The notes: generated by a model from the sequence alone, not told the origin. Numbered from the stretch's first letter, positions 27,383 through 37,248 are shown. The stretch: DNA of 64,000 bases from Allorhodopirellula solitaria (GCF_007859855.1 NZ_SJPK01000015.1:1-64000); one strand, 5' to 3'. Program-made: numbers and translations.

Positions 27383-28486
27383 ATGAAACGCCGCCGAATC
27401 CTTCACGCCGGACTGAGCCTGGCTGTCGCACCGCCACTGTTGGCTGCCGTCCGAGAAGGTCGCTTTGACGCGGGGGCCGAGGTATTGCGGAAGGCGACAG
27501 CATCGGGGCAAGTCGAATCCGCGACGATGTACCTGCGTCAGAAAGACGACGTTTTCTCCGAAGCTTACGGCGGTGCTGGCACGGTGGACGCGAGCTTTTT
27601 ATTAGGGTCGATCTCCAAGCCAATCTCCATCGCGGCGGTGATGTCTTTGTTCGATGCCGGCGAGTTCAAACTGGATGATCGAGTCGTCGAGTTTCTGCCC
27701 GAGTTCCAGGGCGAAGGTCGGGAACGGATCACCATGCAGCAACTGATGACGCATACCTCGGGACTGCCCGACCAATTGCCAGAAAATGCGAAACTGCGAG
27801 CGGCCCACAGCCCCTTGGCCGAGTTCGTTGATGCTGCCATCCGGACTCCATTGCTGTTCGCACCGGGTGGGCAATACAGTTATTCCAGCATGGCCATTCT
27901 GCTGGCGTCCGAAGTGGCGCAAAGAATCACGGACAAGCCGATTGCGAAGTTGGTCGACGAAGTTGTCTGTCAGCCGCTGCAGCTCAAACGGACGTCTCTG
28001 GGAATCGGTCGATTGCACCGAGAATCATTGATGCGGTGCCAGGTCGAACACGCCGCTCCCGAATCGGGTGCGGGAGACCCGAGCACGAAATCCTGGGATT
28101 GGAACAGCGACTACTGGCGGCAACTCGGAGCACCTTGGGGGACGGCGTTTTCGTCGGCGGGCGACGTGGCTCGGTTCCTGAACGCGTTTTTGCATCCTCA
28201 GGTAACCATGCTGCAACCGGAGACTGCTCGCTTGATGATCCAGAATCACAATCCACCCAACATGAGGGCACGCGGTCTTGGATTCGATCTCGGAAGCGGT
28301 TTGAACGGCCCCGCCCGAAACGATGTGTTTGGTCATACCGGTTCGACGGGCACGATTTGTTGGGCCGATCCCGCCACCGATACCGTTTGCGTCGTGCTAA
28401 CGACGCTTCCCGGTCGAGCGGTCACGCCGCACCCTCGCGAACTCGTATCCAGCCGCGTCGTTGAATCTCTCAGCAAGGAAAACTAA
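27383..28486 (+). CDS. Exported serine hydrolase of the beta-lactamase/penicillin-binding class C fold
   Basis: 367 residues with a signal-like N-terminus (MKRRRILHAGLSLAVAPPLL). The catalytic motif SxxK is S76-I-S-K79 in LLGSISKPISIAA. The YxS/N-type motif is in GGQYSYSSMAILL and the third motif is GHTGSTGT in place of KTG. These proteins act as esterases or peptidases on small substrates; true beta-lactamase activity is not implied. It follows the hydrolase remnant and precedes the fucosidase in the same direction. Confidence 0.88.
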   Translation: MKRRRILHAGLSLAVAPPLLAAVREGRFDAGAEVLRKATASGQVESATMYLRQKDDVFSEAYGGAGTVDASFLLGSISKPISIAAVMSLFDAGEFKLDDRVVEFLPEFQGEGRERITMQQLMTHTSGLPDQLPENAKLRAAHSPLAEFVDAAIRTPLLFAPGGQYSYSSMAILLASEVAQRITDKPIAKLVDEVVCQPLQLKRTSLGIGRLHRESLMRCQVEHAAPESGAGDPSTKSWDWNSDYWRQLGAPWGTAFSSAGDVARFLNAFLHPQVTMLQPETARLMIQNHNPPNMRARGLGFDLGSGLNGPARNDVFGHTGSTGTICWADPATDTVCVVLTTLPGRAVTPHPRELVSSRVVESLSKEN

Positions 28487-28647
28487 GGTCTTTACGTGCA
28501 TCCGATTGTGTTAGCAGCAACATGGCGGAAACCAGCACTCCGAGATTCTCGGCATGCGGCTTCTTCGTGCACGGCTTCTCGGCTTCCCCTGATGATCGCA
28601 GCAGATCGAAAGGCGGGAGACCGCCCCCCCATAACAAGGCCCGATGA

Positions 28648-30276
28648 ATGAAATTGCTACTATCCTTCCTGCTCGCGTTGAGCGTCTCAATCGCGTATGC
28701 GGCTGAGACACCCGCTGACGTTGGAAACTCTGCGAACCAGGAATCGCAAAAGACTGCCGGATCGGAACCAGACGAGCGTGCAGCCCCTCCCTACGACGGG
28801 AGCTGGGAATCGCTTCAAGAGATGCCCGTTCCCGCTTGGTTCAATGACGGCAAGATTGGTATCTTCATTCACTGGGGGCCTTACAGTGCGATTGGGTACA
28901 AGCGGGGTGGTGCTGGCTACGCCGAACACGTCCCCAAGTTGCTGTATCGGGAATCCGATCACTACTACCCGTACATGCAAAAGCGATGGGGAGCGACCCC
29001 GCCTGCGTTTGGATACAAAGACATTATCCCCGAGTTCCAAGCCGAGAACTGGGACCCGGACCGATGGGCGAAGTTGTTCGCCGAAGTCGGCGCCACGTAC
29101 GTGGTCCTGACGGCAGAACACCACGATGGCTGGGCCAATTGGGACTCCGACCTGACGCCGTGGAATGCGATGGACATGGGTCCGAAACGCGACCTCGTCG
29201 GGGATCTCGGCAAGGCCGTCCGGAAACACGGGTTGAAGTACGCACCATCATACCACCGCGAACGGCACACCGGCTTCTTTGCAAAGGATCTCTATGCGGT
29301 GGAGAGCAAACCGCAAGAAGATATCGCTGAGGAGATTCAGCGGGTGCCTGAAGCTGCATCACTCTACGGCCCGTTCCGCTACGACAAGGCTTTCATCGAC
29401 GACTACGTTGCTCGTTGGAAGGAGATCCAGAAAAAGTATCAACCTGACTTCTTATGGGTCGATGACTTTCCAATCTATACTCGAGACGGCAATCAGGTGA
29501 GAGCTGGAATCGCCAAGCCTCCGATCCAATATATGGACGATCAACTGCGCGGCATGATTACGGATTTCATGAACGAGGGTTCCTCCCGAGGGCAAGCGGT
29601 GTACTGCAACAACAAGGGCGGCAACCCCAACTGGCCGGATGGTGTTGGCTGTTATGAAAAGGACAATTTGAAATTCAAGGTGATCGGACCGAAATGGCAA
29701 AGTTGCACGACGTTCGGGTCCTCTTTCGGATACCTCGCGGCCGAGGAAGCGCCAGATTACCGACGCAAGAAGTCCGATCAAGCGGTGATCCATGAGCTGG
29801 TCGAAGTCATTAGCCGCAACGGTAACTTTCTAATCAATATCGGTCCCAAAACCGACGGCACAATTCCCACCTGGCAGGTCGAACGACTGCGAGCGATGGG
29901 CGATTGGCTGCGAATCAACGGGGAGGCGATCTACGGATCGAGATATTGGAAGGTGAGCGATCAGCATGACGAGCAATTGGCGTTCACGGCCAAGGGAAAG
30001 AATCTCTACGCCATCAAGATGTCGCGGCCCGAAAAACCGTTTCTGATCAAAGGGACAGCCAACTGGCAGGCGTCGGATGTTACTGCGATTGCCCTGCTCG
30101 GTTCCAACGCGGAAGTTGATTACGAAGTCACTCCCGAAGGCGTGCGTATCACGCCACCGAGCGATTTGGGCGAGTCGACGACCGCTTGGACGTTCGAGAT
30201 TGCGACGACCACTCTTCAGCACCACCCGAACGTGATCGAGAAAGATCCCGCGAAGGCATTTCAAGGTACCCCATGA
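28648..30276 (+). CDS. Alpha-L-fucosidase, glycoside hydrolase family 29
   Basis: 542 residues with a signal peptide (MKLLLSFLLALSVSIAYAAE). The start of the catalytic barrel has GIFIHWGPYSAIGY, followed by VLTAEHHDGWANWDS, both typical of GH29. The nucleophile is expected at D272 in FLWVDDFPI. GNFLINIGPKTDGTIP and a C-terminal beta-sandwich complete the family layout. The enzyme releases fucose from glycans, probably in the periplasm. Its stop overlaps the start of the next gene (ATGA at 30273), so the two are translated together. No sulfatase gene is in the window, although fucose polymers of algae are often sulfated. Confidence 0.93.
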   Translation: MKLLLSFLLALSVSIAYAAETPADVGNSANQESQKTAGSEPDERAAPPYDGSWESLQEMPVPAWFNDGKIGIFIHWGPYSAIGYKRGGAGYAEHVPKLLYRESDHYYPYMQKRWGATPPAFGYKDIIPEFQAENWDPDRWAKLFAEVGATYVVLTAEHHDGWANWDSDLTPWNAMDMGPKRDLVGDLGKAVRKHGLKYAPSYHRERHTGFFAKDLYAVESKPQEDIAEEIQRVPEAASLYGPFRYDKAFIDDYVARWKEIQKKYQPDFLWVDDFPIYTRDGNQVRAGIAKPPIQYMDDQLRGMITDFMNEGSSRGQAVYCNNKGGNPNWPDGVGCYEKDNLKFKVIGPKWQSCTTFGSSFGYLAAEEAPDYRRKKSDQAVIHELVEVISRNGNFLINIGPKTDGTIPTWQVERLRAMGDWLRINGEAIYGSRYWKVSDQHDEQLAFTAKGKNLYAIKMSRPEKPFLIKGTANWQASDVTAIALLGSNAEVDYEVTPEGVRITPPSDLGESTTAWTFEIATTTLQHHPNVIEKDPAKAFQGTP

Positions 30277-31589
30277 ACCGCCCCTACGCTTTGACTCTCG
30301 CCGTGCTGCTCAGCTCGCTGTTGCTACCTCAAGCGACACGCGCGCAGTCCGGACCGGAGTCCAGCATGACAACATTTCAAGCGGATTATGAGTTTCTCCG
30401 CGAGCACACCAATACGGTCTTATTGGAACGAGAGGGCGCCGCTGTCGTTTTGGTGCCCGACTATCAAGGCCGCGTGATGACCAGCACCGTTGATCGCGAA
30501 AGCGGCCCCAGTTTCGGCTGGATCAATCGCCCTGTGATCGAGAAAGGATTGCTGAGCGAAGCTGAGCGTGAGGGGCAATTGGAGGAGCACATCTATATCT
30601 TCGGTGGTGAAGAACGATTCTGGCTCGGCCCGGAAGGAGGACAATTCGCGTTGTTCTTCAAACCGGGCACGTCGTTCGAGTTCGCCGATTGGTCCACGCC
30701 GCCGGCAATCGATACGGAACCATTCGAACTGGTTCAGCAAACCAAGACGACGGCAAAATTCGAACGGGACTGCGAAATCACCAACTTCAGCAACACGACA
30801 TTCCAAATGGGTATCGAGCGAACCGTCCGGCTACTCGATCAAGAGGCCATCGCCGAATCGCTGCGTGTTTCGCAGCTGCCCGCTGGCGTGCATGTGGTCG
30901 CCTACGAATCCGATAATCGCTTGACCAACATCGGCACAGAGGCCTGGACCGTTGAAACAGGAATGCCTTCGATTTGGTTGCTCGGCATGTACAACCCATC
31001 GCCGCAGACGACGATCGTCGTCCCTTTCCGAGCTGGCAATGACTCATCGCTAGGTCCCAAAGTCAACGACAGCTATTTCGGAGAGGTTCCACCGGAACAC
31101 CTGAGCGTAGAAGATGATGTCCTGTTCTTCAAAGGTGATGGGACGCGGCGCGGAAAAATCGGAATTTCCCCGCAGCGGTCTCTAGGAATCGCCGGCAGCT
31201 ACGACGCAGAGGGCGAGGTGCTCACCGTGGTGACATACAATGTTCCAACGGCCCCGTTGGGATACGTCAATTCGATGTGGGAATTTCAAGACGAGCCGTT
31301 CCAGGGCGATGCTATCAATGCCTATAACGACGGTTCTCCCGCTCCCGGTGAACCTCCACTTGGTCCGTTCTACGAACTGGAAACATCTTCGCCAGCGGCG
31401 GCTCTCGGACCGGGAGAGACTTTGAAACACGTTCAGAGAACGATTCATGTCCAAGGTGCCCCGGGGCAACTCAATCCAATCTCCGAGCGTCTGCTTGGCG
31501 TTTCGATTGATGAGATCAATCATGGTATCCCGCCCGGTCCCAACGCCGCTTCGTTGAGATCACAGCAACAGCCAGGCCGAGGCGAATAA
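30273..31589 (+). CDS. Exported DUF6786-like protein
   Basis: 438 residues from the ATG at 30273, which overlaps the fucosidase stop. A signal peptide (YALTLAVLLSSLLLPQATRA) opens it. The mature part is one large beta-rich domain with VLVPDYQGRVMTSTVDRESG and a middle EEHIYIFGGEERFWLGPEGG. This resembles a planctomycete family (DUF6786) whose fold may be like sugar mutarotases and other carbohydrate-binding sandwiches. Coupling to GH29 suggests a sugar-handling role. The reaction is unknown. Confidence 0.78.
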   Translation: MNRPYALTLAVLLSSLLLPQATRAQSGPESSMTTFQADYEFLREHTNTVLLEREGAAVVLVPDYQGRVMTSTVDRESGPSFGWINRPVIEKGLLSEAEREGQLEEHIYIFGGEERFWLGPEGGQFALFFKPGTSFEFADWSTPPAIDTEPFELVQQTKTTAKFERDCEITNFSNTTFQMGIERTVRLLDQEAIAESLRVSQLPAGVHVVAYESDNRLTNIGTEAWTVETGMPSIWLLGMYNPSPQTTIVVPFRAGNDSSLGPKVNDSYFGEVPPEHLSVEDDVLFFKGDGTRRGKIGISPQRSLGIAGSYDAEGEVLTVVTYNVPTAPLGYVNSMWEFQDEPFQGDAINAYNDGSPAPGEPPLGPFYELETSSPAAALGPGETLKHVQRTIHVQGAPGQLNPISERLLGVSIDEINHGIPPGPNAASLRSQQQPGRGE

Positions 31590-31731
31590 GAGCACGCTGT
31601 GCATCAACAGCCTTGGCTGGCATGGTCGTTCTGCCTGACGATGGACACGAAACACACTGGCCGCGGCGAACTGTGATACAATTTCTCTCTCTAGCTACCG
31701 TCGCCTCTCCGCTGCCAAGGAAATCATCGTC

Positions 31732-33210
31732 ATGAGAAAGTCTTCGCAAGCTCGCTCCAATCGCCGTCAGTTTCTCAAGAGTACGTCCGCTGTTGGCGGA
31801 TCCTTGATCATCATGGGGACGAAAGCAACGGCGGGAATTCAGGGTGCCAATGATCGCGTGCGGATCGCGGTCGCTGGGCTCAACGGTCGCGGACAGAGCC
31901 ATATTGACGGTTGGTCTAAGGCCGACAATGTGGAACTGGCCTACGTCATCGATCCGGCTGCAAACGTCTTGCAACGCCGCATGGATGGCTTGGAAAAACG
32001 TGCCACGGGCAAGTTCACGACCAAGGGAGTGGCTGATTTTCGCGAAGCACTCGATGACAAAGGGCTCGACGCTATCTCGATCGCCACCCCGAATCACTGG
32101 CATTCGCTGATGACCATTCGTGCGGCCCAGGCGGGCAAGCACGTGTACGTCGAAAAGCCGATGAGCCATGACGTCAGCGAAGGACGCACGGCAGTTGAGG
32201 CGCAGAAGAAGTATGGCGTCGTGGTTCAGCACGGTACCCAGCGCCGCAGCAACGCAGGCATCGCGGGCCTGCACGAAGCGTTGAAATCAGGCGAATTGCC
32301 GCGTTTGAAGATCGCCTACGGCTACTGCTGCAAGCCGCGGGGTGGGATCGGCAACAAGCCACCGGGCCCTCCGCCTGAAAATCTAAACTGGGATCTCTGG
32401 AAGGGCCCCGCTGTCATCGACCAATACCATGCCAATTACCATCCCTACAACTGGCACTGGTTCTGGGAGACCGGCAATGGCGATCTCAATAACCAAGGCA
32501 CGCACCAACTCGACATCGCCCGCTGGGCTATCGACGATGACCAAACGCATCCCGTGCGAGCCATGTCGATCGGAGGTCGCTTCCAGTGGGATGACCAGGG
32601 CGAAACCCCCAATACAATGTTCTCCTATGCGGAGTACCCCAACGGTCAAATGGTGTTCTTCAACGTCCGCAACGTCAATTACGAAGGTTACCAGCGCCAG
32701 GTTTTCAACGAGTATTACCTCGAAGACGGCAGCGTCATCACCGGTGAGGGCAGCTACCAGATCCTCCGACCTGGTGCCAAACGCCCCGAAAAACTCAAGC
32801 TGGCCCAGGGCCACGTGACGCCAGGCGGAAACTGGAACTCGTTTATCGCAGCGGTTCGCGCTGGAGACCCATCGATGGCCAATGGAAATGCGCTCGACGC
32901 CCACTATGGCTGCGTCCTCGGCCATCTGATGAACAATTCGTATCGAATTGGCGAACCGGTTTCCTTCCATGTCGATGCTGCCAACTTGCTAGGTAACGAT
33001 GACGCGGTCGCCCATTTCACGAAGCTCCATGAGGTCATGCGCGATGGGGTCGGGATCGCTGAGAACAGCACCGAGTATCAGCTCGGCAAGTCGCTCACAT
33101 TCGACCCTGCGACAGAGCGTTTCACCGGTGAATTTGCTGAGCAAGCCAATGCTTTGATCAAAGACGCTGACAACTCTGGCTTCGAGATCCCCGGAGCAAC
33201 TGTGGTCTGA
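31732..33210 (+). CDS. Tat-exported Gfo/Idh/MocA family oxidoreductase
   Basis: 492 residues. The export signal NRRQFLKSTSAVGG is a canonical Tat motif. The nucleotide fold follows with VRIAVAGLNGRGQSHIDGW, and the second family motif is HVYVEKPMSHDVSEG, in which the lysine of EKP is the conserved catalytic residue. The C-terminal part has the GTHQLDIARWAI helix typical of planctomycete members. Such enzymes reduce or oxidise sugars with a tightly bound NAD(P). It closes the carbohydrate block and stands 48 bases before nrfH. Confidence 0.92.
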   Translation: MRKSSQARSNRRQFLKSTSAVGGSLIIMGTKATAGIQGANDRVRIAVAGLNGRGQSHIDGWSKADNVELAYVIDPAANVLQRRMDGLEKRATGKFTTKGVADFREALDDKGLDAISIATPNHWHSLMTIRAAQAGKHVYVEKPMSHDVSEGRTAVEAQKKYGVVVQHGTQRRSNAGIAGLHEALKSGELPRLKIAYGYCCKPRGGIGNKPPGPPPENLNWDLWKGPAVIDQYHANYHPYNWHWFWETGNGDLNNQGTHQLDIARWAIDDDQTHPVRAMSIGGRFQWDDQGETPNTMFSYAEYPNGQMVFFNVRNVNYEGYQRQVFNEYYLEDGSVITGEGSYQILRPGAKRPEKLKLAQGHVTPGGNWNSFIAAVRAGDPSMANGNALDAHYGCVLGHLMNNSYRIGEPVSFHVDAANLLGNDDAVAHFTKLHEVMRDGVGIAENSTEYQLGKSLTFDPATERFTGEFAEQANALIKDADNSGFEIPGATVV

Positions 33211-33258
33211 GCGTGACCTTGCATTTGCCCTTACCCTCTTCTTTTTCGGACCGATTCG

Positions 33259-33780
33259 ATGTCGGATGAATCATCCCCGCCACAAGAGCAGGTGACCGAG
33301 ACTTCGACAGCAAAATCCGCGTTCCCATTTCGACCTGGCAAAGCTGTTGTTCTGTTTGCGGTTTGCATGGGGATGTTGATCGGGATCGGATTCTTCACGT
33401 TCGGCTATGGCAAGGGGGCCAGCTACCTAAGTAATAACCCGCAAACCTGTGCGAATTGTCATGTCATGCAATCTCACATGGATTCGTGGCAGCAGAGTTC
33501 GCATCATGCCGTCGCGGTCTGCAATGACTGCCACCTGCCCCACTATTTCTTAGGCAAGTGGGTGACGAAAGCGGACAATGGCTTCTTCCATTCGCTGGCC
33601 TTCACGATGGGAAATTTCAAAGACCCAATCCAGATCAAGCCAAGGAACAAGCGTGTGACGCAGAATGCCTGCATCCATTGTCACCAAGACCTTGTTCATC
33701 CACTCTTACCGGACGTTCGAGGACAAGACATGCTCTCATGCGTTCATTGCCATACCAGCGTCGGACACGCCGAAAGATAG
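33259..33780 (+). CDS. nrfH: Cytochrome c nitrite reductase small subunit, NrfH (NapC/NirT family)
   Basis: 173 residues. One N-terminal membrane helix (about residues 28-50, VVLFAVCMGMLIGIGFFTFG) anchors four haem motifs: CANCH (64), CNDCH (88), CIHCH (138) and CVHCH (161). The early NPQTCANCHVMQ is typical of NrfH, where a methionine two residues after the first haem can act as ligand. It takes electrons from menaquinol and passes them to NrfA. The 48-base gap to nrfA and shared direction make an operon. Confidence 0.95.
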   Translation: MSDESSPPQEQVTETSTAKSAFPFRPGKAVVLFAVCMGMLIGIGFFTFGYGKGASYLSNNPQTCANCHVMQSHMDSWQQSSHHAVAVCNDCHLPHYFLGKWVTKADNGFFHSLAFTMGNFKDPIQIKPRNKRVTQNACIHCHQDLVHPLLPDVRGQDMLSCVHCHTSVGHAER

Positions 33781-33828
33781 CAACCGGCGGCCTCCCTATT
33801 TGAACTCTTCCTTCGACGAGCTTACCTA

Positions 33829-35379
33829 ATGAGTACTGAAAAAAAGCAAAGTTACGGCTGGCTCGCTTTCCTGACAGGTTTGGTTGCCTTGGCCACGATC
33901 GGCATCGCCATGCTGCTAGTCAACATCTTTGAACGCCAACAGGAAGCGCGAACGCCATTCGTCAAAGTGGTCGAAGTGAGCGAGATCAGCACCGATCCAG
34001 AACCATGGGGGCTCAACTTTCCTCAACAGTACGAGGACTACCTCCGCACAGTCGACGACGAGTACACCGACTACGGTGGGAATCACGCCTTGCCGCCGAG
34101 CAAGCTGAAAGAACACCCCTGGCTGAAACGCCTCTACGCTGGTTACGCGTTCAGCATCGAATATCGAGAGGCGCGCGGCCATGCTTATATGCTGTCCGAT
34201 CAAGAAGTGAGCCCGCGGGTGACACAGGTCCAGCAAGCCGGTGCGTGTCTGCACTGCCATGCTGCGATCGTTCCCACCTATCGACGCATCGGCATGGAGG
34301 AGGCAGGAGAAGAGGTGACCGAGGCAGCTCTCGCGGAGTCCTTTGACCACGACGCGGTGATGGCAGGTTTCCGAGCCGTCAGCCAGCATAACTATGAAGA
34401 CGTCTTGAAGGAGCTGGAGAAAACCCCCGACGGTGTCGTCAAAGCCGAAGCGGGTGATCCGCACTTAGGCGAGGCCCACCCCGTTTCCTGCATCGATTGC
34501 CACGATCCGGAAACCATGGCGATTCGTGTGACCCGTCCTGGCTTCATTCTCGGCATCGACAAGCTAGCCAAAAGTGACGATCCGGTCCCGCATCTACCCA
34601 GCATTCAGAAATGGCGTGACGACGGTGCCCAGGGTGACTATGACCCCAACGTGCACGCCACGCGTCAAGAGCTCCGTTCGTTTGTCTGCGGGCAGTGCCA
34701 TGTTGAATACTACTGCGCCAACAAGATGACACTCACCTATCCGTGGGGTAACGGATTGAAAGTCGAAGATCTGGAAAAGGAATGGGACGAGACGCAGTTC
34801 CCCGAGGATGCTGACGGAAATGAGGGCGGTTCGTTTTATGATTACGTCCACAAAGAAACCGGCACCAAGGTCTACAAGGCCCAGCATCCTGAATTTGAAC
34901 TGTGGAGCCAAGGGATTCACGCTCGTGCGGGCGTCAGTTGCAGCGATTGCCACATGCCCTATGAGAAAGTGGGAGCGACCAAGGTCAGCAGCCACTGGGT
35001 CCGCAGCCCGATGACGAATATCAACAAGGCCTGCCAGACCTGTCACCACGTTGCCGAGCAAGAACTCAAGGACCGGGTGAGCGTCATTCAAGATCGCACC
35101 GTCCAATTGATCGATCGAGCCGCCGACGCGTGCGTGGAAATGTTCGACGCGATCGTGGCAGTCCAAGAGGCCGGAGCGACCGATGAAGAGCTCGAGCCGA
35201 TCCGGGACCTGCAGCGCAAAGCAATGTGGCGACTGGACTATATCTCAAGCGAAAACAGCAAAGGCTTCCATGCTCGCCAGGAAGCCGCTCGGGTTCTCGC
35301 CGAGTCAGTCGACTATGCCAGACAAGCGATCGCCCAGTGCTATCGATTAGAAGGCAAGACCGAAGAAGAAGGATCCTAA
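33829..35379 (+). CDS. nrfA: Ammonia-forming cytochrome c nitrite reductase, NrfA (CxxCH variant)
   Basis: 516 residues with an N-terminal hydrophobic helix. Five haem motifs are seen: CLHCH (140), CIDCH (221), CGQCH (287), CSDCH (371) and CQTCH (402). The first is at the place where E. coli NrfA has CxxCK, so the catalytic haem would be bound by histidine rather than lysine. The active-site tyrosine is in CHVEYYC and the histidine in GIHARAGVSC; an arginine lies after the second haem (CHDPETMAIRVTRPG). The enzyme reduces nitrite to ammonium with six electrons at the outer face of the membrane. The partner NrfH precedes it. Confidence 0.95.
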   Translation: MSTEKKQSYGWLAFLTGLVALATIGIAMLLVNIFERQQEARTPFVKVVEVSEISTDPEPWGLNFPQQYEDYLRTVDDEYTDYGGNHALPPSKLKEHPWLKRLYAGYAFSIEYREARGHAYMLSDQEVSPRVTQVQQAGACLHCHAAIVPTYRRIGMEEAGEEVTEAALAESFDHDAVMAGFRAVSQHNYEDVLKELEKTPDGVVKAEAGDPHLGEAHPVSCIDCHDPETMAIRVTRPGFILGIDKLAKSDDPVPHLPSIQKWRDDGAQGDYDPNVHATRQELRSFVCGQCHVEYYCANKMTLTYPWGNGLKVEDLEKEWDETQFPEDADGNEGGSFYDYVHKETGTKVYKAQHPEFELWSQGIHARAGVSCSDCHMPYEKVGATKVSSHWVRSPMTNINKACQTCHHVAEQELKDRVSVIQDRTVQLIDRAADACVEMFDAIVAVQEAGATDEELEPIRDLQRKAMWRLDYISSENSKGFHARQEAARVLAESVDYARQAIAQCYRLEGKTEEEGS

Positions 35380-35468
35380 GCCGCGTCTCGAACAGTACCG
35401 GTGGCGTCCAACGGTTCCATGGGTGAAACCGAAGGACGCCACGCTTGCTTGACGAAGCCTGAGCAGAC

Positions 35469-36926
35469 CTAGTTGCTCGGTGAGACCATCACGAACAGAG
35501 CGATGCTACGTGCGATTGATTCGACGTAATCGCTGTCCTCGGAGCTGAGGCGGTCCATTGGAACCGTGCAGGTCTTGCCATTGTTCTTGAGCAACTTGAT
35601 GTGGTCGTCACCGATTTGGATCAAGCGTCCTTCGGTGCGGAATCCGCCCGTGTTATCAACCCAATCACGTACGACCGTGCTGTCGAGTGCGGTCAAGGTA
35701 TCGCCTGTTTCCTCGGGCGACTCAACTTCGTCGGAATCGGCAACAGGTGCGGCGTCCTCGATCATCGCATTTTCAGCTGCCTCGGTTTCGTCGGACCACT
35801 GTGAGAACAGGTCGTCCAAAGTGTCAGCCTCCGGTTCGTCGGCAGGCGGGTCACCGAAGAGGTCATCGATGCCTTCACCAGGAGCAGCGGGCTCAATCGC
35901 TTCCGGCTCGGCGGCCCCGGGCTCGGCAGCAGGATCCCCAAACAGGTCATCGATCGCACCCGAATCATCGGCTGGCAGATCTTCCATCTCTGCGGGAGCA
36001 CCAAAGAGATCGTCGCTAGCAGCGGCGTCTTCGGCTGGCATTTCCAAACCGGGCAAGGCGTCATCCGCATCGCTGCCGAACAAGTCCTCGACGCTTTCCG
36101 ATTCAGCAGGTGCGGCAGGAGTGTCGGCTGGCGGGATATCTTCGGCTGGTGCGCCGAACAAGTCGTCCATTTCGTCGGACTCGTTCGCCGGCTCTACCGG
36201 CTCAGTTGGGAGCTCATTCATGTCGGCTTCGGCGGGTTCGCCAAACAGATCGTCAATTGACTCCTCCGCTGCGGGAGCGGCGGGTTCTGGGGTAATCGGT
36301 TCTGGATCAGCGGGTTGTGGGTCGTTAGGAAGCTCCATGGCTTCCTCGGCTCCGCCCATACCAGCGTCCGCTTCCGGCTCGGGAGTTGGCGCGGGCTCTT
36401 CGACTGGCGCGGGAGGCGCGTCGAGTTCTTCGTCGGCAGCCTCGACTGACTCGGCATCTGCCGCGGCTTCGCTAGCCTCGCTGTCCGCTTCCTCAGGAGC
36501 GTCGGTGGACGTCGAAGTGGTTTCCTCGGTTTCCGTCTCCGCAGCTGGCTCGGCGTCTTGACCAGCATCGGCGGCTGGCTCTTCGAGCACCGAGGCTTCC
36601 TCTGACATTTCGGTTTCAGGAACGATCGTTCCCTCCATCACCGAGCTGCCCTCGAGAACCGACACACCTTCGACCACGTCGCCACCGCAGCAGGGATCTG
36701 GCTCACAGCAGTCGACGACAGGTGGCGAGTAGACGGGCTCGGCACAGCAATCCGGAGCGGGCGGTGGCGTGCTACAAGTCGGCACGGGGCAGCACTGCGG
36801 CTCGGGTGGACATGGGTGCATGTGTCGGTGAAGCCACCCAGCGGCCACCGGGCCAGTACTGAGGTAAGTGGCCAACGTGACCACAAGGCTCCATCGCAGG
36901 GAGTGGCGGATTGAACGCTTCATCAT
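35469..36926 (-). CDS. Exported acidic protein with DDLFG repeats and a C-terminal SHD1 domain
   Basis: 485 residues from the first of two adjacent ATG codons (36926). A signal peptide (SLRWSLVVTLATYLSTGPVAA) is followed by a Cys/Pro-rich segment (about 28-75) with CC pairs. Residues 75-410 are a Glu/Asp/Ala/Pro-rich linker that carries seven copies of a [DE]DLF motif, six of them [DE]DLFG. The C-terminal 60 residues (FRTEGRLIQIGDDHIKLLK, later MDRLSSEDSDYV) match the SLA1 homology domain 1 found in many planctomycete exported proteins. Function is unknown; a scaffold binding short peptide motifs is a guess. It is divergent from the sensor kinase gene. Confidence 0.82.
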   Translation of the reverse strand: MMKRSIRHSLRWSLVVTLATYLSTGPVAAGWLHRHMHPCPPEPQCCPVPTCSTPPPAPDCCAEPVYSPPVVDCCEPDPCCGGDVVEGVSVLEGSSVMEGTIVPETEMSEEASVLEEPAADAGQDAEPAAETETEETTSTSTDAPEEADSEASEAAADAESVEAADEELDAPPAPVEEPAPTPEPEADAGMGGAEEAMELPNDPQPADPEPITPEPAAPAAEESIDDLFGEPAEADMNELPTEPVEPANESDEMDDLFGAPAEDIPPADTPAAPAESESVEDLFGSDADDALPGLEMPAEDAAASDDLFGAPAEMEDLPADDSGAIDDLFGDPAAEPGAAEPEAIEPAAPGEGIDDLFGDPPADEPEADTLDDLFSQWSDETEAAENAMIEDAAPVADSDEVESPEETGDTLTALDSTVVRDWVDNTGGFRTEGRLIQIGDDHIKLLKNNGKTCTVPMDRLSSEDSDYVESIARSIALFVMVSPSN

Positions 36927-37248
36927 TGTCTCGGGGTGGTTTACAGAGGTCAAAGCGGGGACAGTTACAGTTAAACGCAAGCTGATCGGTCAGCTTTTTT
37001 TCACAGTCTTCCGTGACAAAACGCAGGTAATCCTAATTATGACTCCGCAGCGAAACAAGCATTATTTCACGTGGAGGCCGCCTGGGGCACAGAAACTGTA
37101 GGAATTCGGTAAAATATCTCGATTACGCGAAAAACGAGTAATGGGTGGATTCGTCTCGTCACGGTGGCGAGTTTCAGTCAAACTAGACAGTCTGCTACCG
37201 AAAACCGGTTCGCACGTTCAGCCCATTCCCCTTGCACCTATTTTGCTG

